DNA of 64,000 nucleotides from Luzula sylvatica (GCA_946800325.1 OX326959.1:16522862-16586861); one strand, 5' to 3'; positions 48,794 through 62,100 are shown, counted from the stretch's first letter. Program-made: numbers and translations. The notes: generated by a model from the sequence alone, not told the origin.

Positions 48794-51062
48794 CTACATG
48801 GCCACTCTCATTTTCACTCTCTCTCTTTTCCCTATCCCTTCCACTCTCGCCGTCGCTCTCTCCATCTCCTTTACGCTTCCTTTCACTCGCCCTCTTCCTG
48901 CCTCTCTTCTCCGGTCCTCCCACTCCCATTCACTCTCCCTCTCCCACTCCCTCTCCCTCTTCCTATTCCTCACCCTCTCCCACACCATCGAACCCATCGC
49001 GCAAGGCCCACCCAAACCCGGCTTGCCAGGCCCATCAGAGTCGGGCTTTTGCTGCATAATAAGCCGCGACATTGTCTTCAAACACTTCCTCATTTCTGTC
49101 AACCCCATCGAATCGATAAGATTAATCGAAAATCGCATGTCCTTCACGATGTCTAGTCGCTTGTTCAGCACCTTTAACCCCAAATGCTTCTCCAATTCCT
49201 GGAAGAGGATTTGTTGTTATTCAGAAAAAATTTAATTAAAAATAATTAAATTAAAAAGTACCACGAGGAGGATCCCGAAGAAGATTCTAGAAGGAGAGGT
49301 GCTAGCTTCTTCTTCGGTCAGGGAAGCGTAGGCGAACACATCCCACTGGAGAGCGTCGGTGCCGAGGAGATGAGCGAAGAATTTAGCGATGTTTTCGCGT
49401 TCTTTTGTCTCCAAACGATAGCTCGTAGAGTACAGCTGGACGAAACATTTCGTGAAATTGTCTCGGTGGATTTCGTTTTTCTTGCATAATTGCTGGCCTA
49501 ATAGCCCGTAGTAACTGAGGTACTTCGTCTGTTGACTGCAACACTTCAATAACGCTTTGCACAGCTCCATCTGTTGAACATTTAAAAATTAATGATTATT
49601 AATTTCAATTTTCAACAAGGGTAAAAATGGAATTTAAGATATTTTTGGTTACCTCTTGACCAGGTTCTAGTTTGATCTGCAGAAGTTCACGACTCGCTTT
49701 TTGGAAATAGTTGTTGGACCTGATGGTCGAATAAATTGTCCTAAAATTGAAAGGATCGACTTCAGAACCAGATTCGTCCTCTTCGAAATTAGGGTTCGCC
49801 TTGAAAATATCTGAAATAAGATTAAGTATGTTAACTAGGGTATTTATGAAATAGACATGAATGAATTTCGAGCGTGTAGAATTTTAATTTACCGAGGTTG
49901 GTTTCGGGATCCAATTTATCGTCGAGGGAAATTTCATGAGTGATTTTATCTTCATGCTTTACGAGATCGAGATCGGGTCGAATTGCAGGGAAACCCTAAA
50001 TATTCAAATAAGCACGCCAAAAATTAAGAATAATGCAATCGAGTAAAATTTAAAGAGAAAGGTGGAGTTTAATACCTCAAACTTGTCTTTTCTGATTGCA
50101 AAAAGGCCTTCGATTAGAAATTGAACATGCTCGCCAATTTTACCCTCGTGCAGAATGCTGCGAAACCTCTCGAAAACACCTAAAATTTGAAAAAGAAAAA
50201 AAAATCAATTAAAAGAATGCATAATGTAGTTCAAGGACTTGAATTTCATTTTGAATTTGAGAAACTAACCATCAAGGCCTTGAGGATTAACATCCTGAAG
50301 CAACGCTCCGCACTCTTTCACAAACCCAACTGCAAGCTGAAAATATTAATAATATCACAATTCATTAAATAATTATATATTACAAATTGGTACCACCACT
50401 ATACCAGTCTCGACATTGCTAATACAAAATAAAAATATTTAAAAAAAAATTACCTCCAGCGAATCATCAGTAGGATTTTCTAACAAAACAGTGATAAGCT
50501 CCAACGCGATAATTTCACGCGCCACCAATTGATTCACCAAGTGAGCTATAAACTTCGTCCCAGCCAAAAGTTTAGGCTACAATAAAAATTAAAAATGTGT
50601 CAAATTTAATAATTTATATACCAGTAATAGTAAATTTTTCACAAGGTTATACTTATAACATACCTTATCGTTTATATTATACGCCCTCTCGAGATCCAAA
50701 ACAATCCTAACGAGCAACAATTTGCCAATCTCAGGAAATTTCGTGTTCACAACCGCCACGAGCGCAGTAAACACGTCAGTGAAGCCCGGCGCAGCCAGCT
50801 GGGACTCCATGCACGATCCACAAAACAATCCTCTTCCTCGAAAAAGATTCTCCTCAAATAATTCCCACACTATATTCTCGATATTCGTTGCCCTGACTTT
50901 GTTGAACAGTCCGTCGATGTTATCTCTTAACACGTACCATGTGAGGCGTTGGTACAGTTCGGAGGCTTTGTCTCCGAAGATTTCTCGAAGAATCAAGGCC
51001 GCCGTTCGAAATGGGCGGGTGTAGATGCCATCCGTACGGTTCGGATTTCCTGTCTCGTGCAT
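48794..51062 (-). CDS. CWC22-like pre-mRNA splicing protein, MIF4G + MA3 domains (8 exons)
   Basis: CWC22 binds eIF4A3 and brings it to the spliceosome for exon-junction-complex assembly. Minus-strand exons: 51062-50664, 50576-50454, 50336-50270, 50179-50076, 49995-49893, 49810-49653, 49570-49262, 49198-48794; all introns are GT-AG, the frame is intact, and the product is 555 residues. MIF4[62 protein letters not shown]3: [47 protein letters not shown]. Canonical plant homologues are longer; the acidic linker between the domains is reduced to [10 protein letters not shown], and about 19 residues are missing after LNKRLD. The C-terminus is Arg/Glu-rich rather than Ser/Glu-rich. In-frame sequence upstream of the ATG has a stop, while an Arg-rich ORF in another frame overlaps (next entry). 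It may be a divergent paralogue. Confidence 0.85.
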
Positions 51063-51237
51063 TGTCGTCTCTGCCCCTGTGCCTTCTTTCTTCCCTTCTT
51101 CCTAGAGTTCCTCTATCCCTTCCTTGGGGGCTTCGTCTTTTGTCACCGCCCTGGCGAGATCTCCTCCTAGTTTCCGAATCAGATTTCCTTCGCTTTCGCT
51201 CGTTCTCGTCGCCGACTCTTTTCTTCAGCGATCTCAA
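50920..51237 (-). other. Out-of-frame Arg-rich ORF overlapping the CWC22-like start
   Basis: This 105-residue frame starts MRSLKKRVGDENERKRRKSD and continues with RRSRQGGDKRRS and [15 protein letters not shown], the composition of the basic N-terminal arm of CWC22 proteins. The conserved body ([13 protein letters not shown]) is in a frame shifted by one base, and its own frame has a TAG about 30 bases before 51062. Either a single-base indel cut the arm off, or this is a sequence error, or an upstream ORF. Overlap with the CDS is 143 bp. Confidence 0.5.
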
Positions 51238-51939
51238 TCTCCTTTCCGATTAGGAATAGGAAACTCGTCGAATGAAACAGATGAGTAGAGATTTGTTCGA
51301 AATCGGAACAGGAATCTCGTCGAGTGAAACAGACAAGTAGAGATTTGTTCTTGCTCGGAAGAAAGAAAGCTATGTTTATGAGGGGTTTATGAGAGCAGTT
51401 GTTGAGGGTATTGTCGTATTGAAGAAGAAAGAATAAGCGGCAAATTTGAGTCCGTTTTGACTGTGTGGCTGTCTAACATAAAGACCAAACAAACGTCCTC
51501 GCAACAACAATGTGGTATAAAATCTTTGGATAAATATTACATGTCCCTCAAATTCCTCCCAACACTCTTTGTATGATCAATTAACAATTAATTAACATAA
51601 TATTTAACAAAAATATATTTTATTAACGGTTAATTGATATTGATTAAGAATTTTTTATTTCTACGTACTTTAATTATGTATTAGTTAACTGCTGATATGA
51701 TATATTTTTGTTAATTAGCATGTTAATTAAGTGTTATAGAGGATGGTAGAGAAAAACTCACGAACATCATATATGGTCTCAAAATCTTTTAACAAGTAAA
51801 GTAATTACAAGGAAATATTTGATACATCTTGTATTAAAAGAAATCATTAATGAATTTGTTTTTATTTAGGGAAGATTTTTTGGTCATTCAATTTGGTACC
51901 TTTATATAAGATTTTATATAGAGATCATAACGTATTATA
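51238..51939. other. 5' flank of CWC22-like gene; 51-bp tandem duplication
   Basis: At 51260-51350 the phrase CTCGTCGARTGAAACAGA followed by AGTAGAGATTTGTTC occurs twice, 51 bp apart. Further right, AT-rich sequence (51540-51760) resembles the TTAACGATTAATTAATATTG segment at 9.4 kb. No other gene was recognised. Confidence 0.5.
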
Positions 51940-52726
51940 TCTTATGTATAAAGTTAAGAAATTTCTTGCAATTATAGAGCTCCACGTCACCAAGGGCCTT
52001 TGTGCAAAAAAAATATTTTTTAATTTACATTTTTGTCATTTTTATTTATGTTTTGGTCCTTTTTAATTTTAAAATTTACATTTTGATCCTTTTTAAATTA
52101 CATTATGATCCTTTTTTACATTTCGATCCTTTTTCTTATTTTACATTTTGGTCCTTTTTTATATTTTGGTCATTTTTAGTTTTAATTTATATTTCGGTCC
52201 TTTTTATTTACATTTTGGTTCTTTTTAAAATACATTTCGGTCCTTTTTTATATTTTGATCCTTTTTCTTATTTTACATTTTGGTCATTTTGGTCATTTTG
52301 GTCATTTTTGGTTTTAATTTACATTTTGGTCATTTTATTTATATTTCGGTCCATTTTTACATTTTGGTCCTTTTATTTATATTTCGGTCCATTTTTACAT
52401 TTTTATCTTTTTTTCTTATTTTACATTTTTATCTTTTTTTACATTTGGTCTTTTTTTTTCCTATTTTACATACATATTAAAATTTGCGAATATGTCATGA
52501 TTATATTAATCGATTTTAGAAGCACCTGAACAAATGCTATTTATACAAATTATATTAGAAAATAATATCCGTGATAGACTAATTTTATGAACCTTATGCA
52601 TGTATTGACATTATGATATTTGCAAATATGTCATGATTAGATTAATTTAGTTCAAACGCATGCGTTAATTCTATTTAAATAATTATATAAAAAACATCCC
52701 GCGCAATTGCGTGGGGATAAAGCTAG
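51940..52726 (+). mobile_element. Short non-autonomous Helitron with GGTCC minisatellite
   Basis: The 5' end TCTTATGTATAAAGTTAAG follows an A. The block GAGCTCCACGTCACCAAGGG is shared with the 12.35- and 26.7-kb Helitrons. A minisatellite of TTTACATTTTGGTCCTTTTT-like units fills 52010-52460. The 3' hairpin CCCGCGCAATTGCGTGGG is followed by ATAAAGCTAG and T, with CTAG at 52723-52726. Length is 787 bp. Confidence 0.8.
52010..52460. repeat. Minisatellite, TTTACATTTTGGTCCTTTTT units
   Basis: Same unit as the arrays at 13.2 and 26.8 kb, with degenerate copies (TTTTGGTCATTTTGGTCATT). The Phe/Ile-rich ORFs over it are artefacts. Confidence 0.85.
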
Positions 52727-54035
52727 TTGTAATTATTTGTACGAAAAAATTATCTCTCTCTTCTCTCTTTTTTTATAATTTTTTTATGACATAATGAAAA
52801 TTCAATTCTTCTATAACATGATGGAAATTGATGTATTTTCATATACAATTCTATTCTATTCTAATTTACTATTTAAAATTATATATAACAAAAATAAGTT
52901 TAGAAAATTTAATACAAATAATATTTATAATCATTTATAAGTAAATTATGTTATTTTCAGAGAACTAAAAATAATAAAAAAGTAGGGGTGTCATGCATTT
53001 TTTATATAATCTCTTATTATTTTATTTATTTATTTTTCAAATGTATTTATTTTAAAATAAAATACACAATTCGAAATCGAAGCAGAACCAAAACCGAATA
53101 ACTCGAATTCGAAATTGAACCGAAACTGAATGATTCGAATTCGAAATTGAATCGAATCTGAATGATCCGGATCCGAAATTGATCTGAAACCATATTTTGT
53201 CTGAAATATGAATGATCCGAAACTCGAACGACATGAAACCCAAAATACTCGTCCAATTGTTGCTCAAGTAACTCATCATACATCTGGCCAATAATCCGAA
53301 CGATCCGAAAACCGAAATACTCGTCAAATTGTTGCTCAATGAACTCATCACACGTTTGGCCAATGACCCAAACTTGAACGAATCGAAACCAAAACCTGAA
53401 TTATTGGAAGCTTGAAACTAAAATTCTAACATAAAATCCAGTAAAACTATAAATATATCAATTTTATTTGAACATATCATTTTTATTGTTAACATATAAG
53501 TGTCCGTATAATTTTTTTGTTGTTTTAAATAATTTTCTTATTATATTTTTTTTAATAAATGAAAAATGTTCTTCTTGAATATATGACTTTGTGATTTATT
53601 ATTCTATTCACCAAATCAGCCGATTCACTCATTTTCTAATAATTAATTATCTTTTCTCACTTTAACATGCACAACCACAAATATTAACATCCAATTAATA
53701 TCCACATGATACATCACATGCATATATCATTTTATTGTGTTAAATTAAATACATATTTTTACGGGTAAACACATCAAGTTCAAAGTCCGTACTCCATCTT
53801 CAAATAACACTGTCCTGTTTTAAGGCATTAGTAGTTTTTTTTTTTAAATATAAAAGCATTTTTTTCTTAAGAAATAGTTCGACAAATTAAGTAAAATACA
53901 TTTTTCCGAAACCAATTTTTTCGAGCAAAACATATTATAAACCCATACCCGAATTACAAAGCCAAAGCAAAACATATTATAAACCCAAAGCAAAAATCAA
54001 AATAGTTTTATCAAAATTCCGGAGCGAACCCTAAC

Positions 54036-55135
54036 CAGTGTTGTAAAAGACGGAAAACGGTACGGAACGGTCTGGCACCGTTTTAGTGTTTTATCCGTAA
54101 AACGGTCAAAAAACGGTTGAAAACGATTAAGTCATAATACAATAAAATATCATCAAAATACAAAAAAAAATATCATCAAAAATACAATAAAAATCATCAA
54201 AAATATCATCTCAAATAAAACATAAACAAATGTCCAAATACAAAAAATAACACACAAAGTCTTAATAAAACATAACACACAAATTCATATCCACATAAAA
54301 AACTATGTGTTGCTTAAAACGATGTATGTTTCCCGAACATTCATGATCGCAAAAATTACATTTCACCTTAGGAATATTATTTCGAATTACTCTTTCACCA
54401 TAATTCCATCCAATATCCTTTTGTTCACGTGTACTACTCGCATTGGAAGTACTCCCACTTTTGGCATTAGAAGCCATTGAGGTGCTCGCGTTCGAAGCCA
54501 TCGACTAATCCTAAATCCTAAACTGAAATTCAGCACAAATTAGAAAAAATCAGCAAAAAAAAAGCAACAAATCAGCATAAATTAGACAAAATCAGCACAC
54601 ATTAGTCAAAATCAGCATAAAAACAACGCCAAATGAGCAAAAAAAAAGCAAATTCAGGACGGAATTATCCAAAACAGCCCAAATTCAGTCAAAAACAACA
54701 GAAATTCGACATATATTCAGCAAAAATAAAGAACAAATGCAAGTTTACCTTAGCTGCAACAGTGAAGGAGAGAACTTGAGCCCCGAATTTGCGTCTCCAA
54801 TTAGTCTCCACTCAGTTGTATTGCTTCTCAAAATTTACCTTAGTCTCCACTTAGTTCATAGTTGCCCTCGACACTAGGTCTGAAGAAATAGGAAATGATT
54901 AAAAGTGTTAAGTTTTGAAGCTGGGCCAAAAAAAACAGCCCAAAAAAATGTTATTCCAAAATTTTAAGTAAAAAGCAGTTAGTAAAACGGTTTGAAAACG
55001 TTTTTGAGGAAAAAAAACGGCGAAAAACGTTAAAAAAACGGTGGACTGTTTTGCTCAATCGTTTTGGCAAAAACGAAACGGTTTGCCATCGTTTTACTGT
55101 TTTTTTACCGTTTTACACCGTTTTTTACAACATTG
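54036..55135. mobile_element. hAT element with BED-finger remnant, perfect 8-bp TSD
   Basis: The ends CAGTGTTGTAAAA and TTTTTTACAACATTG are inverted repeats. ACCCTAAC is repeated exactly at 54028-54035 and 55136-55143. Subterminal regions are full of AAAACGGT/ACCGTTTT motifs in opposite orientation. At 1100 bp it is far too short for a complete transposase and keeps only the start of one. Confidence 0.9.
54262..54501 (-). pseudogene. hAT transposase N-terminal fragment with BED zinc finger
   Basis: A 79-residue minus-strand frame beginning MASNASTSMASNAKSGSTSN. The BED finger is IPKVKCNFCDHECSGNIHRF followed by KQHI, giving the ligand pattern C-x2-C...H-x4-H. The frame ends after the finger, and the catalytic and dimerisation regions are gone. 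A product, if made, could still bind the element's ends (speculative). Confidence 0.75.
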
Positions 55136-55311
55136 ACCCTAACCCATACCCGAATTACACGGCAACCGAACGATCCGAAAACATAACAATAAAAAAAGTC
55201 AAAACGATCCGAAAATCGAATAAGCTGAAACAACTCGAAATTGAATGACTCAAAACTGAACGCCTCGTGACCCGATGATCAGAATGACCCGCAAACTGAA
55301 ATGACCCGTCC

Positions 55312-55800
55312 GATTGTCAACTCTGCAAATAAGTGCTAGTCAACGATATCATACCCGACATGATACATATTAAAAACATATGATGCTATACATTTATGAT
55401 ATGTATTATTTTATTAATTATAGTTTATATATTTAATATTGTTGTATTAAATATTATCAAATTGATGTAAAATATATATGAAAATTTTGTTATTGTCGAA
55501 ATAACATGTTACAAATTAAATGTTTATTATATTTGATTATTATTTATATGTATTATTTATTTATTTTGATTTTAAATTTGATATTTTTATTTTTCAAATA
55601 CATGTGTTGATATGTTAGAAGTATTCGACAAATATCCGAAATTATTCGACAAATATCTGTTATTATTATTTATAATAAAATATTTCAATAAATTTTTGTG
55701 ATTGGTTATTAATTTTCAAGTACATGTTCTTATACCGCCTTGTTACAGTCACGTATACAGTATATGTAAATCCATAACGCCTCGGCCCTCTGGTCCCTTC
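55312..55800. other. Intergenic, AT-rich; promoter side of BRR2
   Basis: No repeat or gene was recognised. The BRR2 transcript probably starts near 55780-55800, where composition turns GC- and CT-rich. Confidence 0.4.
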
Positions 55801-55961
55801 CGCAAATACTCGGTTTCTCTCTAGGGTTTACTCTCTCATTCGAACTGGCGGTGGCGACGATTCATCCATTTCCCCTAAAACCCTTCCATTTTTCACCCTT
55901 GCGAGCTTCGAGCTCTGGCCTCATCGATCACAGATCGTTTCGTCGTGCTCTTTCTTCGTAG

Positions 55962-56069
55962 GTACGATATTTCCTGATTATATTTCGTTCTTATTTATAG
56001 GGTTTTTGTTTCGTCACGGGAGATTTTGGGTTCTATTTGCCAATCTAACTTTCCTACAATTGTTTGCAG
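55962..56069 (+). other. Probable 5' UTR intron of BRR2
   Basis: Donor CGTAG/GTACGA and acceptor TTTGCAG/GTAGCG delimit a 108-bp T-rich intron 48 bp before the start codon. Leader introns are common in plant housekeeping genes. It was judged from splice consensus only. Confidence 0.6.
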
Positions 56070-56117
56070 GTAGCGAAGATTCTGGGCTTTGTTGCTCTAA
56101 TCTAACCTCCTAGCATC

Positions 56118-59100
56118 ATGTCTCAACCTGGAGGAGGTGGTGCCGAAGCACACGCTCGGTTCAAGCAGTATGAGTATCGTGCAAACTCGAGTCTAGTCTT
56201 AACTACCGACTCGCGTCCTCGAGACACTCACGAACCAACAGGCGAGCCCGAAACCCTTTGGGGAAAAATCGATCCGAAAGCCTTCGGAGATCGTGTTTCC
56301 CGAGACAAACCACCCGAATTAGAAGAGAAAATTAAGAAGAAAGCAAAGCGAAAGAAGGACGAACCTAACGCAGACGAGCTCGTAATGAAAAAAGATACGA
56401 GGAAGAGGAGACGGGTCGGCGAAGAAGAGAGTGTTTTGTCCTTAGATGACGATGATTCCATGTACCGTCCCAAGACCAAGGAGACTCGCGCGGCTTACGA
56501 GGCATTATTGAGCGTGATTCAGGAACAATTAGGTGGTCAACCTCAAGACGTGTTGCGCGGTGCCGCCGATGAGGTTTTGGTGATGCTGAAGAACGACAAA
56601 GCGAAGAATCAGGATAAGAAGAAAGATATCGAGAAGCTCTTGAACCCTATCTCGAACCAGCTCTTCGATCAGATGGTTTCTATCGGGAAACTGATTACTG
56701 ATTTTCACGACGCTAGCGAAGATCCAGGAACTGGAGTTCAGCCCAATGGTGAGGACGGCGGATTGGATGATGATATTGGTGTCGCAGTTGAATTCGAGCA
56801 AGATGACGAAGAAGACGATAGCGATCTCGATCAGGTAAATTTCAAACAAATTGTATTTATGCTTCTCTTCTTTGATATTTATTTTTATTCTTATGTTTTG
56901 GTCGTGTATTTAAGGTGCAAGAAGAATCAGAGGAGGAAGAAGAGGCACGAGAAGGTGGCGGATCAGGAGCCATGCAAATGGGCAGGAACGAGGAGGAGGA
57001 ATCGGAACAATCAAACGAGGGCATAACCGTAAATGTACAAGACATAGACGCGTATTGGCTCCAACGCAAAATCTCCCAAGCATACGGGGACTCGATGGAC
57101 CCGCAAAACAGCCAGCGATTGGCCGAGGACATTCTCAAGATCGTCGCGCAAGGGGACGATCGTGACGTGGAAGGCCGTCTCGTGCAGCTTCTAGAATACG
57201 AGAAGTTTGACCTGGTCAAACTTCTGGTACGAAACCGATTCAAGATTGTCTGGTGCACTCGCCTCGCGAGAGCCGAAGGCCAGGAGGAGAGGAAGAGCAT
57301 CGAGGAGGAGATGATTTCTGTGGGTCCCGTTGGGGTTGCGATATTGGAACAGCTCCATGCTACTCGAGCTTCTGCCATGGAGAGGCAGAAGAATTTGGAA
57401 CGGAGCATTCGCGAGGAAGCTAGGCGCTTGTTGAGGGACGGGGATGACAGCTCAGCGTCCCGTGGGGCCCGTGTCGACAGCTCAGCAGGAGGAGACGATG
57501 CTTGGTTGAACGGGAGGAGACAATTGCTCGACTTGGACAGTCTCGCGTTTCAACAAGGTTGTTTCCTCAGATCGAACGAAAAATGCACGCTTCCAGAAGG
57601 TACTTACCGAACTCAACACAAAGGGTACGAGGAGTTTCACGTGCCGGCTTTGAAACCAAAAGGGTTCGCACCGGGTGAGGTGTTGGTCAAAATTTCGGAC
57701 TTGCCTGAGTGGGCTCGACCAGCTTTCGAAGGCATGAAGCAACTAAATCGAGTCCAGAGTCGAGTTTACGATGCGGCTTTCAACCACGTGCATAACCTTC
57801 TCCTGTGCGCTCCTACCGGTGCGGGAAAGACCAACGTTGCCATGTTGACGATATTGAACGAGATAGGAAAACACATGAAAGAAGACGGGGAGTTCGATAA
57901 CACCGCTTATAAGATCGTGTACGTTGCGCCGATGAAGGCTTTAGTTTCGGAAGTGGTGGGGAATTTATCGAACCGGTTGAAATCGTTTGGAGTGACGGTG
58001 AGGGAACTTAGTGGCGACCAGAATTTGTCGCGTCAGCAAATTGATGAGACTCAAATCATCGTCACGACACCAGAGAAGTGGGATATCGTGACTCGTAAAT
58101 CCGGGGACAGGACTTACACGCAGCTCGTGAAATTGTTAATTATCGACGAGATTCATCTCTTGCACGATAATCGAGGCCCGGTTTTGGAGAGCATAGTCGC
58201 GAGAACGATTCGTCAGGTCGAGGCGACTCGAGAGTTTTGTAGACTCGTCGGTCTCTCGGCAACTCTGCCGAATTACGATGACGTGGCGCTCTTTTTGCGC
58301 GTGGGGCAAGAGGGTTTGTTTCATTTCGATAATAGTTACCGCCCATGTCCACTTGCTCAGCAATACATCGGCATAACGGTGAAGAAACCACTTCAGAGAT
58401 TTCAATTAATGAACGAGATTTGCTACGAGAAGGTGATTGCCTCCGCGGGGAAACACCAAATACTTATTTTCGTCCACTCTAGAAAGGAAACTGCCAAAAC
58501 TGCTCGAGCGATTCGCGACACCGCTCTGACGAACGATACGTTAGGCCGGTTTTTAAAGGACGACAGTGCGAGTCGCGAGATCCTTTCCAGTCAAACCGAG
58601 CTGGTGAAGAGTAACGACTTGAAAGACTTGTTACCCTATGGATTGGCGATTCACCACGCAGGTTTAGCTCGAGTGGACCGTGATTTAGTCGAGGACTTAT
58701 TCGCACATGGGCACGTGCAAGTGCTGGTTTCGACGGCCACGCTTGCATGGGGAGTGAATTTACCGGCTCATACAGTGATCATCAAAGGAACGCAGGTGTA
58801 CAGCCCAGAGAAAGGCACGTGGACCGAGTTGAGCCCATTGGACGTGATGCAAATGCTCGGTCGTGCGGGGCGTCCTCAATTCGACGTGTACGGCGAAGGG
58901 ATTATATTAACCGAGCATTCCGAATTGCAGTACTATTTGTCCCTCATGAATCAGCAATTGCCTATCGAGAGCCAGTTCGTCGCGAATCTCGCAGACCAGT
59001 TGAATGCCGAGATCGTCTTGGGATCCGTGCAGAACGCGAGGGAAGCGTGTACGTGGCTCGGGTACACGTATCTTTTCGTTCGCATGCTTAGGAATCCCAC

Positions 59101-62100
59101 TTTGTATGGCATGCCCGCAAATATTATTTCCAAAGATAAACATCTTGAAGAACGAAGGGCCGATCTGGTAACTAAATTAATTTAATTTTTATATATTTTT
59201 GTTGTTGTGATTATAATTTTGTGTTTTTTTTGGTTGGGCAGATACATTCTGCAGGGAACTTGCTGGACAAGTACAACCTGATAAAGTACGATAGAAAGAG
59301 CGGGTACTTCCAAGTGACGGACTTGGGGAGAATAGCGAGTTACTACTACATAACGCACGGGACAATTTCGACCTACAACGAGTACTTGAAGCCGACGATG
59401 GGGAACATCGAGCTTTGCCGGCTCTTCTCACTGAGCGAGGAATTCAAGTACGTGTCGGTGCGAATGGACGAGAAGATGGAGCTTGCGAAATTGTTGGATC
59501 GCGTGCCGATTCCTGTGAAGGAGAGCTTGGAGGAACCCAGTGCCAAGATTAATGTTTTGCTTCAGGTTTATATTTCCAGACTCGGACTCGAGGGCCTCTC
59601 TCTTTCTTCCGACATGGTTTACATCCAACAGGTACCATCTTTATTTTTTTTGTTTTTTTTGTTTTATGAATTAAATTAATTGGTTGTTTTTGTTTCTGCA
59701 GAGTGCCGGTCGGCTTCTGAGGGCGCTGTTCGAAATAGTGCTGAAGAGAGGGTGGGCCCAGCTGGCAGAGAAGGCGTTGAATTTATGCAAAATGGTGGAC
59801 AAGCGCATGTGGAGCGTGCAAACTCCTCTTCGCCAATTCAGCGGCATTCCGAGCGAGATTTTAATGAAGCTCGAGAAGAAGGACCTCGCGTGGGACCGGT
59901 ACTACGATCTCACGGCCCAAGAAATCGGGCAATTAATCAAGTACCAAAAAATGGGCAAGTCGATCCATAAATTCATCCATCAAATCCCCAAAGTCAACCT
60001 TTCGGCTCACGTCCAGCCAATAACTCGCTCCGTTTTGGGGTTCGAGCTGATCATAACCCCTGATTTCATTTGGGACGATAAAGCTCACGGGTATGTGGAG
60101 CCCTTTTGGATCATCGTCGAAGATAATGACGGCGAGTTCATTCTCCACCACGAGTATTTCTTGCTCAAGAAGCAATATATCGACGAAGATCACACGATAA
60201 ATTTCACTGTGCCGATATTCGAACCCATGCCTCCCCAGTACTTCATTCGCGTCGTCTCGGACAAGTGGCTCGGTTCCCAAACCATATTACCGGTTTGTTT
60301 CAGGCATTTGATTTTGCCTGAAAAGTACGCTCCCCCAACCGAGTTGTTGGACTTGCAACCTCTCCCTGTGACCGCTTTACGAAACCCTAATTTCGAGGCT
60401 TTGTACGACTCGTTCAAGCATTTCAACCCGATCCAGACACAAGTTTTCAACGTGTTGTACAATTCCGAAGATAATGCACTCGTGGCGGCTCCCACTGGCA
60501 GTGGCAAAACAATCTGTGCAGAGTTTGCTCTTTTAAGGGCTTATCTAAAATCAACCGAAACGGAGACCGCGATGAGAACCGTGTATATTGCTCCCATCGA
60601 AGCACTGGCAAAAGAAAGGTACCGAGATTGGAAGGAGAAATTCGAAGGTCGTCTCGGAATCCGTGTGGTAGAGTTGACCGGAGAGACCGCGACGGATCTC
60701 AAGTTGTTGGAAAAAGGGCAGATAATTATCAGTACACCCGAGAAATGGGACGCGTTGTCTCGTCGATGGAAACAGAGGAAACACATACAACAGGTTTCAT
60801 TGTTTATAGTCGACGAGTTGCATTTGATTGGCGGCGAGTCTGGTCCGGTTCTCGAGATCATCGTCTCTCGCATGAGACGCATTTCTAGCCAAATTGAGAA
60901 TAATATAAGAATAGTCGCTTTATCGGCTTCGCTTGCCAATGCGAAAGACTTGGGGGAGTGGATCGGTGCCACCTCTCACGGGTTGTTTAACTTCCCTCCT
61001 GGAGTTCGACCCGTACCGTTAGAGATCCACATCCAAGGGGTGGATATTGTGAATTTCGAGGCGAGAATGCAAGCCATGACGAAACCTACTTACACGGCAA
61101 TCTCCCAACATGCTAAAAACGGCAAACCTGCTCTCATTTTCGTACCGACACGAAAACACGCTAGATTAACCGCCTCGGATTTGTGCGTGTACGCTTTCGC
61201 CGAGCACGGGGACAAGGACGAAGCCGAGAACTTCCACTGCCCGTATCTTCTCGGATCCAAGGAGGATATGCAACCTTTCATCGAGCAGATCAAAGAGGAA
61301 ACCCTTCAACATGCTTTGACTTACGGCGTGGGGTATTTACACGAGGGTTTGACCGAGCTGGAGCAAGAAATCGTGATCAATCTATTTCTGAGCGGTCGAA
61401 TCCAAGTGTGCGTTGCAAGCGGGTCCATGTGTTGGGGCCGATCTCTTTCGGCTCACTTGGTCGTCGTAATGGGCACCCAATATTACGACGGGAGAGAAAA
61501 CGCTCGCACCGATTATCCAATAACGGACTTGCTCCAAATGATGGGCCACGCGAGCCGGCCCTTGAAGGATAATTCTGGCAAGTGCGTGATTTTATGCCAC
61601 GCACCCAAAAAAGAATACTACAAGAAATTCTTGTACGAAGCTTTCCCCGTAGAGAGTCACTTGCACCATTACTTGCACGACCACATGAACGCCGAGGTTG
61701 TCGTGGGTTCCGTTGAAAACAAGCAAGACGCGGTCGATTACTTAACCTGGACTTTCATGTACCGCCGTCTAACCAAAAACCCAAATTATTACAATCTCCA
61801 AGGAGTGAGTCACAGCCATCTATCCGATCACATGTCCGAGATGGTAGAGAACGTGCTCACGGATCTCGAGTTGAGCAAGTGCATTTCCATCGAGGAAGAG
61901 ATGTACCTCAAAGCACTCAACTTGGGTCTCATCGCTTCGTATTATTACATCAGTTACGCGACCGTCGAGCGTTTCGGATCGTCCCTCGCGCCGAAGACTA
62001 GAATGAAGGGATTGCTAGACGTGTTATCTTCCGCCTCGGAATACGCGGACTTGCCGATTCGTCCCGGCGAGGAGGATCAAATTAAAAAACTCATTCATCA

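Larger units (their letters stand above)
52984..55311. mobile_element. Possible old hAT element hosting a younger hAT
   Basis: The left edge TAGGGGTGTCATGC and right edge GATTGTCAACTCTG are weakly inverted, and the flanks TAAAAAAG and CAAATAAG match at six of eight positions. Both sides of the inner element share CGAAACCGAA and GATCCGAAA motif arrays (53070-53420 and 55140-55310), similar to the 3.0- and 33-kb hAT elements. The outer boundaries are tentative. Confidence 0.4.

Noticed and set aside
52002..52529. 175-residue Phe/Ile-rich membrane-like ORF
   Set aside because: It is a translation of the GGTCC minisatellite in a Helitron.
54028..54035. Telomere-like ACCCTAAC as a possible interstitial telomere or telo-box
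   Set aside because: It is a single 8-mer whose exact second copy at 55136-55143 identifies it as a hAT target duplication.
57482..61604. Many antisense or alternative-frame ORFs over BRR2 (for example 58479-58748, 60541-60972, 61183-61572)
   Set aside because: They are shadows of the long GC-rich BRR2 coding exons, without splice logic or family similarity.
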